From: an uncultured Bacillota bacterium
Lineage (GTDB): Bacteria; Bacillota_I; Bacilli_A; RF39; UBA660
Direction: 5' to 3'
NCBI GenBank assembly: GCA_947168865.1
Contig: CAMVNN010000042.1
Span: 1-6,347 of the forward strand
DNA: 6,347 nt
The first letter of the stretch is position 1, and each line of letters starts with the position of its first letter. Below the pieces are notes generated by a model. That model had not been told where the DNA came from. It made no database searches and saw nothing but the letters and a program-made list of their open reading frames with translations. Positions 1 through 6,311 of this stretch are shown piece by piece. Both the position numbers and the translations under genes were made by a program.

Positions 1-8
1 ATTTTATA

Positions 9-24
9 TATTTCACGTGAAATA
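9..24. promoter_or_regulatory. parS/Noc-site-like 16-bp palindrome downstream of gyrA
   Basis: TATTTCACGTGAAATA is a perfect 16-bp palindrome 8 nt beyond the gyrA stop. It matches the ParB-binding parS consensus TGTTTCACGTGAAACA at 14 of 16 positions, differing only in the symmetric second base of each half. Those outer bases equal the Noc site consensus (ATTTCCCGGGAAAT). It is not a normal terminator: in the gyrA direction the T run precedes the palindrome and ATATAAAAT follows it. Origin-proximal location fits chromosome segregation sites. The palindrome is seen; the binding protein is inferred. Confidence 0.55.
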
Positions 25-32
25 AAAAAGGA

Positions 33-2543
33 TTATTCATCCTCTTCGTTTCTGCTTTCTTCTTCATTTTCTGTTTCAATTTCCTTCTCAACTATTGCAA
101 CAGTCGATACCAAACAATTTTCTTTTAAATTAATTAATCTAACACCCTGTGTTGCACGTTTCAAAGTCGAAATTTGATCTAATGATAATCTTATTATTAT
201 TCCTGTATCTGTTATAATTAGAACATCTTCATCACCTTTAACACACCTAATTAATACTAAATTACCATTTTTTTCTGTTATATTCAATGTTTTAACACCT
301 TTACTGCCTCGATGCGTTAATCTATATTCAGAAACATTGGTTTTCTTACCATAACCTTTTTCAGTTACTATCAACATTTGTTGATTATCAGAATCATCAA
401 TTACTTCACAACCTACAACATGACTTCCATTTACGTCTATTCCACGAACACCTGCTGTATTTCTACCCATAGCTCTTACTTCAGATTCATTAAATCTAAC
501 TGCTCTTCCATTACTTGCACCAATGATTATTTCTGATTGTCCAGTTGATTTTTGAACGCTTATTAATTCATCGTTATCTTTAAGAATAATTGCTATCTTT
601 CCGCTTGATCTTATATTATCAAATTCATCTAATGGTGTTCTCTTTATTAATCCATTTTTCGTTGCAAATACAAGATATTTAACATTTTCATCTGTAGTAT
701 CTACATTAATAATTGATCTTACCAATTCATCCTTTTCAAGTGGTAACAAGTTAATAATTGGTAGTCCTTTTGATTGACGAGAAAATTCTGGAATTTCATA
801 ACCCTTAATTCTATATACTTTACCTCTATTAGTAAAGAACAATATATAATCATGAGTTTTTGCATTTATTAGTTTTTCTGCAAAGTCTTCTTCATTTGTT
901 GTCATTCCCTTAATTCCAACTCCACCACGATGTTGTGTTTTATAAGTATCTGTACGCATTCTCTTTATATAACCTTTATTAGTTAATGCTAACACAATAT
1001 TTTCAACTGGTATTAATGATTCATCTTCGATATAATCAATCGCTGTCATATCTATATCTGTACGACGCTCATCACCATATTTATTTTTTATTTCTGTTAA
1101 TTCTTCTTTAATAATATTTAATACTTTTTCATTGGAATTCAAAATTGATTTATATTCCTCTATTTTTGCAAGTAAATCATTTAACTCCTCAACTATTTTA
1201 TCTCTTTCTAAACCTGTTAATCTACGTAACCTTAAATCAAGAATAGCTTCTGCTTGTATTTGAGTTAATTTAAATCTAGAAATTAATTTTTCTTTTGCCT
1301 CCTCATCACTTGCAGCATTTCTTATTATATGAACAACTTCATCTATATTATCAATGGCAATAACATATCCTTGTAAAATATGAACACGTTCTTCTGCTCT
1401 TGCTAAATCAAATCTTGTTCTTCTTATTATAACTTCTTTTTGGTGATCAATATATTTTGCAATTATCTCTTTCAAACTTAATGTTTTAGGAGTACCATTA
1501 TCAATTACAAGAAATATAATTCCATAATTAACTTGGAAATTAGTATGTTTATATAAATTATTTAAAACAACCTGTGGATTAGCTTCCTTTTTCAACGTAA
1601 TAGTTATTTTCACACCTTCTTTTAAATCAGTATGATAATCGCTAATTCCTTCAATAGTTTTATTGTGAACGAGTTCAGCCACTTTATTTTTTAATTCCAT
1701 AGTATTTACGCCATATGGAACTTCTGTTATAACTATTTGATTATGTCCCGCATGCTCTTCAATAAATGCTTTACTGCGTATAGTAATACTTCCTCTTCCT
1801 GTTTCATAGGCTTTTCTTATTCCAGAATTACCAAGAATAACACCTCCTGTAGGAAAATCAGGTCCTTTTATATATTGCATCAATCCATCTGTATCAATTT
1901 CATTATTATCAATATATGCAATGCATCCATCAATTACTTCTGTTAAGTTATGTGGTGGAATATTTGTTGCCATACCAACTGCAATTCCCATAGAACCATT
2001 AACTAAAACATTAGGAAATCTAGATGGTAAAACTGTTGGTTCAGGACTTGTTTCATCAAAATTTGGCATCATATCTACTGTATCTTTTCTAATATCTCTT
2101 AACATTTCAAGTGATATCTTAGAAAGTCTTGCCTCTGTATAACGATATGCAGCTGCCCCATCACCTTCTATATTACCAAAGTTTCCATGTCCATCAACAA
2201 GCATATATCTTTGATTAAAATCTTGAGCAAGTCTTACCATAGCATCATATATTGAACTATCACCATGTGGATGGTAATGTCCCATAACATAACCTACTGT
2301 TGTTGCAGATTTTTTATGTGGCTTATCTGGTGTATTTCCTTCTTCAAACATACTCCATAAAATACGTCTATGTACAGGTTTTAAACCATCTCTTAAATCA
2401 GGTATTGCACGTGATGTTATAACACTCATTGAATAATCCAAAAATGATGATGATATTTCTTTAACAATGTCATTTATGTCATGACTATCTTTTTCATGAA
2501 ATTTTCCACTAAATTCTGTATTATTTTTATCTTCATTTTCCAT
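33..2543 (-). CDS. gyrA: DNA gyrase subunit A
   Basis: GyrA is the DNA breakage-reunion and wrapping subunit of gyrase. With GyrB it makes ATP-driven negative supercoils in the nucleoid. The 836-residue protein is full length for the family. Residues 30-500 form the winged-helix, tower and coiled-coil breakage domain. The catalytic tyrosine is Tyr135 in the motif RYTEARL. The quinolone-determining segment HPHGDSSIYD (91-100) keeps the Ser96 and Asp100 that correspond to E. coli Ser83 and Asp87, so no classical resistance change is visible. Residues 505-820 form the beta-pinwheel, with six recurring blade motifs (such as TNKGYIKR, TNRGKVYRI, TEKGYGKKT). The GyrA box is QHRGGVG (537-543), which separates it from ParC. 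A strongly acidic tail (819-836) follows. The ATG start has a perfect AGGAGG 6 nt upstream. It is the last gene of recF-gyrB-gyrA, 10 nt after gyrB. One oddity is Tyr133, where E. coli and B. subtilis have Met beside the catalytic Tyr. Confidence 0.98.
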   Translation of the reverse strand: MENEDKNNTEFSGKFHEKDSHDINDIVKEISSSFLDYSMSVITSRAIPDLRDGLKPVHRRILWSMFEEGNTPDKPHKKSATTVGYVMGHYHPHGDSSIYDAMVRLAQDFNQRYMLVDGHGNFGNIEGDGAAAYRYTEARLSKISLEMLRDIRKDTVDMMPNFDETSPEPTVLPSRFPNVLVNGSMGIAVGMATNIPPHNLTEVIDGCIAYIDNNEIDTDGLMQYIKGPDFPTGGVILGNSGIRKAYETGRGSITIRSKAFIEEHAGHNQIVITEVPYGVNTMELKNKVAELVHNKTIEGISDYHTDLKEGVKITITLKKEANPQVVLNNLYKHTNFQVNYGIIFLVIDNGTPKTLSLKEIIAKYIDHQKEVIIRRTRFDLARAEERVHILQGYVIAIDNIDEVVHIIRNAASDEEAKEKLISRFKLTQIQAEAILDLRLRRLTGLERDKIVEELNDLLAKIEEYKSILNSNEKVLNIIKEELTEIKNKYGDERRTDIDMTAIDYIEDESLIPVENIVLALTNKGYIKRMRTDTYKTQHRGGVGIKGMTTNEEDFAEKLINAKTHDYILFFTNRGKVYRIKGYEIPEFSRQSKGLPIINLLPLEKDELVRSIINVDTTDENVKYLVFATKNGLIKRTPLDEFDNIRSSGKIAIILKDNDELISVQKSTGQSEIIIGASNGRAVRFNESEVRAMGRNTAGVRGIDVNGSHVVGCEVIDDSDNQQMLIVTEKGYGKKTNVSEYRLTHRGSKGVKTLNITEKNGNLVLIRCVKGDEDVLIITDTGIIIRLSLDQISTLKRATQGVRLINLKENCLVSTVAIVEKEIETENEEESRNEEDE

Positions 2544-2549
2544 ACATTA

Positions 2550-2555
2550 CCTCCT
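2550..2555 (-). promoter_or_regulatory. gyrA ribosome binding site fused to the gyrB stop codon
   Basis: The perfect Shine-Dalgarno AGGAGG shares its first two bases with the TAG stop of gyrB (2556-2554) and lies 6 nt before the gyrA ATG. A ribosome ending gyrB therefore stops on the gyrA initiation site. This favours coupled, balanced synthesis of the two gyrase subunits. Confidence 0.8.
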
Positions 2556-4488
2556 ATATATCAAGATTTTGAACATATATAGCATTTTCTTCAATAAATG
2601 CTCGTCTTGGTTCGACTTCTTCACCCATTAATTTTTCAAACATAGCATCTGCTGCTACACAATCTTCAACAGTAATCTTTCTTAAAACCCTTTTATTTAT
2701 ATCCATTGTTGTTTCATTTAATTCCTCTGCATCCATTTCTCCTAAACCTTTCATTCGAGCAATTTCAGCACGATTTCTAACATTTTCATCTAAAGAATTC
2801 AAGTATGCTTCCTTCTCTTTCTCATCTAAGACATATTTACGCGTTTTCCCGTGCATTATACGAAACAAAGGAGGTTGAGCGGCATATACATGTCCTGCCT
2901 CTACAATTGGCCTAAAAAAGCGATAAAATAGCGTTAAAAGTAGGACTCTTATGTGTGAACCATCAACATCGGCATCGGTCATGATAATAATCTTATCATA
3001 TCTTAATTTAGATAAATCAAATTCTTCACCAATACCAGTACCAAAAGCAGTAATAATTGTTCTAATTTCTTCATTTCCTAGCGCTTTATCAAGTCGTGCT
3101 TTTTCAACATTCAAAATCTTTCCTCGTAATGGTAATATAGCTTGTGTCATTGAATCTCTTCCTTTTTTTGCACTTCCACCAGCTGAATCACCCTCGACTA
3201 TAAAGATTTCTGATACTTTTGGATCTTTGCTTTTACAATCTGAAAGTTTTCCAAAGAAACTAGTCATTGTTAAATCGCTTTTTCTCGTTATTTCACGTGC
3301 TTTTTTTGCAGCATTACGAGCACGGCATGCAAGCATTGCTTTACTAACTATGGTTTTAGCCTCTTCTGGATTTTCCATTAAAAATCTTTCAAATCCATCA
3401 GAAAACACTTTATCAGCAAGTTTTCTTACTTCTGAATTACCAAGTCTCCCTTTCGTTTGTCCTTCAAATTGAGGATTTGGATGTTTACATGAAATAATCA
3501 TTGTTAATCCTTCTTTAACATCATCACCAGTTAAAGATTCATCTTTTTCTTTTAATAATCCAGATTTTCTTCCATAAGCATTGATAACACGGGTTAAAGC
3601 ACGTCTTACTCCTTCTTCATGTGTTCCACCATCATGAGTATTTATATTATTAACAAAGGAATAAATATTATCATTATATCCATCAGTATATTGCATTGCA
3701 ACTTCAAAGAAAACACCTTCATCCTCTCCCTCTAAATGAATAATATCATTATGGATTGGAGTTTTTCCTTGATTAATAAATCTTACATATTCACTAATTC
3801 CACCAACGTATAAGAATTTATCACCTTGTGTATCCTCATCATCTCTATCATCTCTTAGTGTTAAAGAAAGTCCTCTATTTAAAAATGCTAATTCTCGAAC
3901 ACGAACTTTTAAAGTTTCATAATCATAAATATCAGAATCAAAAATATTAGCATCAGGCTTGAATGTAACAGTTGTTCCTGTTCTATTTGCATCACAATCA
4001 CCAATTACTTTTAAAGCTTCAACAGGATGACCTCCATTTTCAAATCTCATAAAATATACTTTACCATTTTTATATACTGTTACTTCTACCCAACTAGATA
4101 AAGCGTTTACAACAGATGCACCAACACCATGAAGTCCACCAGATACTTTGTATCCTCCACCACCAAATTTACCACCAGCATGTAATACTGTATAAACTGT
4201 TTCTACTGTTGATTTACCTGTTTTTGGATGTATATCAACAGGGATTCCACGACCATCATCTTTTACAGTTACTGAATTATCTTTGTTTATTATTATTTCA
4301 ATATTTTTACAATATCCCGCTAAAGCTTCATCGATAGAGTTATCAACAATTTCCCACACTAAATGATGAAGTCCTTTTATATCAGTTGTTCCAATATACA
4401 TACCAGGTCTTTTTCTTACAGCTTCCAATCCTTCTAATACTTGTATTGCTGACGAATCATAATTTTCTGTTACTTTCTCTTCTTCCAT
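2554..4488 (-). CDS. gyrB: DNA gyrase subunit B
   Basis: GyrB is the ATPase and TOPRIM subunit of gyrase, partner of the GyrA encoded just downstream. At 644 residues it is the short Gram-positive type, lacking the roughly 170-residue insert of enterobacterial GyrB. The GHKL ATPase domain shows [10 protein letters not shown] (Glu46 as general base, Asn50 for Mg), DDGRGIP (78-83) and the ATP lid [19 protein letters not shown] (105-123). A transducer domain follows to about residue 395. The TOPRIM domain has EGDSAGGSA (432-440) and [11 protein letters not shown] (504-514), giving the metal ligands Glu432, Asp505 and Asp507. The C-terminal end has the usual GEMDAEEL and [16 protein letters not shown] motifs. 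The ATG start is preceded by AAAGGGAG with an 8-nt gap, lying inside recF. The first 32 nt overlap recF, which suggests translational coupling. Association with recF supports gyrase rather than topoisomerase IV ParE. Confidence 0.98.
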   Translation of the reverse strand: MEEEKVTENYDSSAIQVLEGLEAVRKRPGMYIGTTDIKGLHHLVWEIVDNSIDEALAGYCKNIEIIINKDNSVTVKDDGRGIPVDIHPKTGKSTVETVYTVLHAGGKFGGGGYKVSGGLHGVGASVVNALSSWVEVTVYKNGKVYFMRFENGGHPVEALKVIGDCDANRTGTTVTFKPDANIFDSDIYDYETLKVRVRELAFLNRGLSLTLRDDRDDEDTQGDKFLYVGGISEYVRFINQGKTPIHNDIIHLEGEDEGVFFEVAMQYTDGYNDNIYSFVNNINTHDGGTHEEGVRRALTRVINAYGRKSGLLKEKDESLTGDDVKEGLTMIISCKHPNPQFEGQTKGRLGNSEVRKLADKVFSDGFERFLMENPEEAKTIVSKAMLACRARNAAKKAREITRKSDLTMTSFFGKLSDCKSKDPKVSEIFIVEGDSAGGSAKKGRDSMTQAILPLRGKILNVEKARLDKALGNEEIRTIITAFGTGIGEEFDLSKLRYDKIIIMTDADVDGSHIRVLLLTLFYRFFRPIVEAGHVYAAQPPLFRIMHGKTRKYVLDEKEKEAYLNSLDENVRNRAEIARMKGLGEMDAEELNETTMDINKRVLRKITVEDCVAADAMFEKLMGEEVEPRRAFIEENAIYVQNLDI

Positions 4489-5608
4489 TTTTTATACTCC
4501 CTTTCTTGTTAACTTTTGCTTTTTTTACATTATAGATAACAGCTTTATCAATTAAATAATTATCTATATCATTTATATCCGTTGTTGTAATGATTGTTTG
4601 AATATCACTTTTTAAAAATTTTACAATTTTATTTCTTTTCTTCACATCTATTTCACTAAAAATATCATCTAAAAGAAGAACAGGATATTCTCCTAATAAT
4701 TCTTTATATATATATAACTCTGCAATTTTTAATGATATAATTGCCATTCTCTGCTGACCTTGTGATGCAAAATATTTCATATCTTTATCTTCTAAATAAA
4801 TTGAAAAATCATCTCTATGTGGTCCTATTAATGTCATACCTTGCATCAATTCAATATTTAAATTTCTTTTTAATTTTAATAAAAATGTATCTTCTATCTT
4901 TTTTTCATCATAGTCCTTTATTCCTAAACTATTATCAAACGAAATATTAATATTACTTATACCTGTAATTTTCTTAAAAATTTTAGGTAAATAAGAATTA
5001 ATCTTATTAATAAAGTCAAAGCGATACTCATATATTTTTTTTGCATTTTTAATCATTTCTTTATTATTAATATCTAAATATCTTTCATCAGAATTACCAT
5101 TAAGATTCATTTTTTTTAAATATTCATTACGCATTTTTATTATTTGATTATACTCATTTAAATAAGTGATATAATTATTGTGTAATTGGCTTATGTCAAT
5201 ATTTAACATATTTCTTCTAATATTAGGAGATCCTTTAATTATTTCTAAATCTTGTGGAGTAAAAATAATAACTGCAAAATCTTTAATATAATCCTTATTT
5301 CTTCTAATTTCTTTATTATTTATTAAAAGATTTTTTTTCTTGTAAGAAATAATAACTTCCTTTTTTTTAATAATATTACTTGAATCTATAATTCCTTCTA
5401 TTTTAGCGATTTCCTCACCATATTTAATCAAATCTACTTCATTTCCAACTCTGTTAGTTTTAGTAAGTGCTAAAATGTATATGCTTTCCAATATATTTGT
5501 TTTTCCCTCACCATTATTTCCAATAAAAATATTAATAGTTGGATTTAATTCAATTTCTAAATTCAAATAATTTCTAAAATTAGTTAGTTTTAATCTCTTA
5601 ATCTTCAA
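4457..5608 (-). CDS. recF: DNA replication and repair protein RecF
   Basis: RecF is an SMC-like ABC ATPase that binds gapped DNA and, with RecO and RecR, helps load RecA at stalled or damaged forks. Visible motifs are Walker A GNNGEGKT (30-37), the Q-loop region TPQDLEII (117-124), the ABC signature SQGQQR (282-287), Walker B VLLLDD (310-315) followed by the D-loop SEID, and TTTD (341-344) at the switch position. The length of 383 is slightly more than the usual 360-375 residues; the extra basic tail (about 364-383) reads into gyrB. The start is TTG, chosen because RecF proteins begin exactly at this [14 protein letters not shown] segment and because AGAGG lies 6 nt upstream. It ends with TGA and overlaps gyrB by 32 nt. 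It is very rich in Lys, Asn and Ile and in A tracts, in line with the AT-rich genome. The usual upstream neighbour yaaA (S4 domain) is missing and a comK-like gene takes its place. Confidence 0.96.
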   Translation of the reverse strand: MKIKRLKLTNFRNYLNLEIELNPTINIFIGNNGEGKTNILESIYILALTKTNRVGNEVDLIKYGEEIAKIEGIIDSSNIIKKKEVIISYKKKNLLINNKEIRRNKDYIKDFAVIIFTPQDLEIIKGSPNIRRNMLNIDISQLHNNYITYLNEYNQIIKMRNEYLKKMNLNGNSDERYLDINNKEMIKNAKKIYEYRFDFINKINSYLPKIFKKITGISNINISFDNSLGIKDYDEKKIEDTFLLKLKRNLNIELMQGMTLIGPHRDDFSIYLEDKDMKYFASQGQQRMAIISLKIAELYIYKELLGEYPVLLLDDIFSEIDVKKRNKIVKFLKSDIQTIITTTDINDIDNYLIDKAVIYNVKKAKVNKKGSIKNGRRESNRKL

Positions 5609-5614
5609 AATATA

Positions 5615-5619
5615 CCTCT
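5615..5619 (-). promoter_or_regulatory. Ribosome binding site supporting the recF TTG start
   Basis: AGAGG on the minus strand is 6 nt upstream of the TTG at 5608. No in-frame ATG lies nearby that would keep the conserved RecF N terminus, so the TTG start is preferred. Confidence 0.65.
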
Positions 5620-5675
5620 AATTTCCCTCAGAAACGTTTTTTTATTAAATACGTATACCTACACAACACCATATA

Positions 5676-5684
5676 AGTATATCA
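5676..5684 (-). promoter_or_regulatory. Extended -10 promoter for the recF-gyrB-gyrA operon
   Basis: The minus strand reads TGATATACT: TATACT (5681-5676) matches the -10 consensus at 5 of 6 positions and carries the extended TGn motif. The -35 position is a T-rich tract with little similarity to TTGACA, which extended -10 promoters tolerate. Transcription would begin near 5669, leaving about 60 nt before the recF TTG. No other good promoter is seen in the 108-nt gap, and there is no intergenic space for a separate gyrB promoter. Confidence 0.5.
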
Positions 5685-5693
5685 TAAATAAAG

Positions 5694-5723
5694 AAAAAAA
5701 GAAAGATAATTAACGTTTAATTA
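5694..5723 (-). terminator. Possible weak terminator of comK
   Basis: On the minus strand TAATTAA (5723-5717) and TTAATTA (5713-5707) form a perfect 7-bp stem around a 3-nt loop; the stem includes the comK stop codon. A T-rich run follows, with seven consecutive T at 5700-5694. The stem has no GC pairs, so termination is probably partial and read-through into recF is likely. Confidence 0.35.
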
Positions 5724-6172
5724 CATTTATTGTCTCTTCTTTTTTTTAAAATTGCTCCCAATCGATTAGATCTTAATACTTGCATTTCAAATGCACTTAC
5801 AGACATTTTGACAATAATTTCTTTTCCATCACCAAAATTAACCTTTGTAAATCCATTACTTTTCTCATAACTTTCAATGTTATTTAATGAAATCCATACA
5901 CATTTATCAGAAAAAGGTGACTCTGTTGGAAAAAATATCATATCACTACTTTCTTCTACTACTATTGGTACTTTATAATTACTTCCAAGAATCATTTTTG
6001 TCCCTTTAATTCGTCCATCACATGAACTACCATAATATTGACAACTATCTTCCATTACACTATAACTATTTTTATTAACAAAATAGTCATCATCTTTTTC
6101 AACAATTTTTGTTACTTCATCGTTAATACCAATTACAGCACATGTCTTATTATTAACTTCGTAAGAATCCAT
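5717..6172 (-). CDS. comK: ComK-family competence transcription factor, C-terminally short
   Basis: This 151-residue protein resembles ComK, the DNA-binding master regulator that turns on DNA-uptake genes in Bacillus. From memory of the B. subtilis sequence, matching blocks are SYEVN (3-7), KIVEKDDDYFVN (22-33, compare KIIEKDCVFYVN), SCQYYGSSCDGRIKGT (43-58, compare SCRFFGSSYAGRKAGT), PIVV...FFPT...CVWIS (69-95) and SAFEMQVLRSNRL (126-138, compare NSFENQVYRTAWL). Blocks are collinear, so family membership is firm. B. subtilis ComK has about 192 residues; here the last 40 or so, including the FMLYPK motif recognised by MecA, are absent and the protein ends in a short basic tail. The ATG at 6172 is chosen over an in-frame TTG at 6196 because GGGGAGG lies between them, 4 nt before the ATG, and similarity begins just after the ATG. 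It lies alone between terminators in the dnaN-recF gap. Whether it activates competence here is inference; a ComK2-like paralogue role is possible. Confidence 0.88.
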   Translation of the reverse strand: MDSYEVNNKTCAVIGINDEVTKIVEKDDDYFVNKNSYSVMEDSCQYYGSSCDGRIKGTKMILGSNYKVPIVVEESSDMIFFPTESPFSDKCVWISLNNIESYEKSNGFTKVNFGDGKEIIVKMSVSAFEMQVLRSNRLGAILKKRRDNKCN

Positions 6173-6176
6173 AAAA

Positions 6177-6183
6177 CCTCCCC
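6177..6183 (-). promoter_or_regulatory. Ribosome binding site that fixes the comK start
   Basis: GGGGAGG on the minus strand lies 4 nt before the ATG at 6172. It lies downstream of the in-frame TTG at 6196, so that TTG would have to use a different site, and nothing Shine-Dalgarno-like precedes it. This decides for the 151-residue form. The 4-nt spacing is a little short but acceptable. Confidence 0.75.
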
Positions 6184-6187
6184 TCTT

Positions 6188-6202
6188 TTCACTCAAAGTG
6201 AA
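6188..6202 (-). promoter_or_regulatory. 15-nt palindrome in the comK 5' untranslated region
   Basis: The minus strand reads TTCACT-TTG-AGTGAA, a perfect 6-bp inverted repeat with a 3-nt centre. It ends one base before the AGAGGGGAGG ribosome-binding region of the comK-like gene and would lie just after the predicted transcription start. It could be an operator or a small RNA hairpin that affects ribosome access. I do not recognise it as the site of a known regulator. Confidence 0.45.
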
Positions 6203-6210
6203 CGGCTCAT

Positions 6211-6243
6211 ATATTACTTACATTACTTGTCGAATTTTGTCAT
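6211..6243 (-). promoter_or_regulatory. Candidate comK promoter with an over-long spacer
   Basis: On the minus strand ATGACA (6243-6238) matches the -35 consensus TTGACA at 5 of 6 positions. TAATAT (6216-6211) is the best -10 (4 of 6). The spacer is 21 bp, too long for unaided sigma-A. Spo0A-activated promoters such as spoIIG also combine a good -35 with a long (22-bp) spacer and 0A boxes over the -35. No normally spaced promoter was found between the dnaN terminator and the gene. Transcription would start near 6204. This is a weak prediction. Confidence 0.3.
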
Positions 6244-6254
6244 TTTTTGTCGAT
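6227..6254 (+). promoter_or_regulatory. Three helically phased Spo0A-box-like elements upstream of comK
   Basis: On the plus strand TTGTC occurs at 6227, 6237 and 6247, exactly 10 bp apart. The 7-mers are TGTCGAA (6228-6234, identical to the Spo0A-box consensus), TGTCATT (6238-6244, 4 of 7) and TGTCGAT (6248-6254, 6 of 7). Tandem 0A boxes spaced by one helical turn are known from Spo0A target promoters such as abrB, and Spo0A is known to act directly at the B. subtilis comK promoter. The array lies where the -35 region of the comK-like gene would be. The repeats are seen; Spo0A binding is inferred. Confidence 0.5.
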
Positions 6255-6269
6255 AAATAAAAATTTGTT

Positions 6270-6301
6270 AAAAAAAAGGATAAAAATCATCATTTTTATC
6301 C
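6270..6301 (-). terminator. Intrinsic terminator of dnaN
   Basis: On the minus strand a perfect 10-bp stem (GGATAAAAAT pairing with ATTTTTATCC) with a 4-nt loop GATG spans 6301-6278 and is followed at once by eight T residues (6277-6270). The stem is AT-rich but perfect, and the U tract is long. It begins 10 nt after the dnaN stop, so it should end dnaA-dnaN transcription and leave the comK-like gene to its own promoter. Confidence 0.8.
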
Positions 6302-6304
6302 ACA
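6296..6304 (+). promoter_or_regulatory. Perfect DnaA-box 9-mer inside the dnaN terminator
   Basis: TTATCCACA at 6296-6304 equals the consensus high-affinity DnaA box. It overlaps the outer base pairs of the dnaN terminator stem. It is the only exact copy I see in the window; no cluster or AT-rich unwinding element accompanies it here. A lone box near dnaN may belong to the periphery of oriC, may titrate DnaA or regulate, or may be a chance product of the hairpin. Confidence 0.4.
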
Positions 6305-6311
6305 TAAATTG

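Noticed and set aside
1..32. Terminator for gyrA at the left edge
   Set aside because: The palindrome here is followed by ATATAAAAT, not a T run, in the direction of gyrA transcription; the true terminator may lie outside the window.
2403..2418. CACGTG core with partial parS similarity in gyrA
   Set aside because: About 11 of 16 positions match and the site is not a full palindrome; it encodes the conserved Ser-Arg-Ala-Ile-Pro of GyrA.
2533..2547. Five-codon reading frame (ATG to TGA, four residues) overlapping the gyrA start out of frame
   Set aside because: Its ATG is only 2 nt from the Shine-Dalgarno, too close for efficient use, while the gyrA ATG is 6 nt away. Probably chance.
3289..3299. 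TATTTCACGTG half of the parS-like palindrome inside gyrB
   Set aside because: Only one half matches; the other half is CTTTT. The bases encode the conserved GyrB AREIT segment, so coding explains it.
2951..3472. 173-codon open frame on the plus strand opposite gyrB
   Set aside because: It is antisense to conserved GyrB catalytic regions, has no convincing ribosome binding site and no recognisable protein family features; a shadow of gyrB codon use. The other plus-strand frames were rejected for the same reason.
4705..4716. (TA)6 microsatellite in recF
   Set aside because: It encodes the in-frame LYIYKEL segment of RecF and is expected by chance in such AT-rich coding sequence.
5717..6196. 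Longer comK form starting at TTG 6196 (159 residues)
   Set aside because: The ribosome binding site GGGGAGG lies inside the extra segment, directly before ATG 6172; the extra eight residues read through it, and ComK similarity begins only after the ATG.
6278..6301. ComK-binding K-box (AAAA-N5-TTTT) upstream of comK
   Set aside because: The only similar arrangement is in the terminator stem, where the spacing is 6 rather than 5, and no second box at a suitable distance was found.
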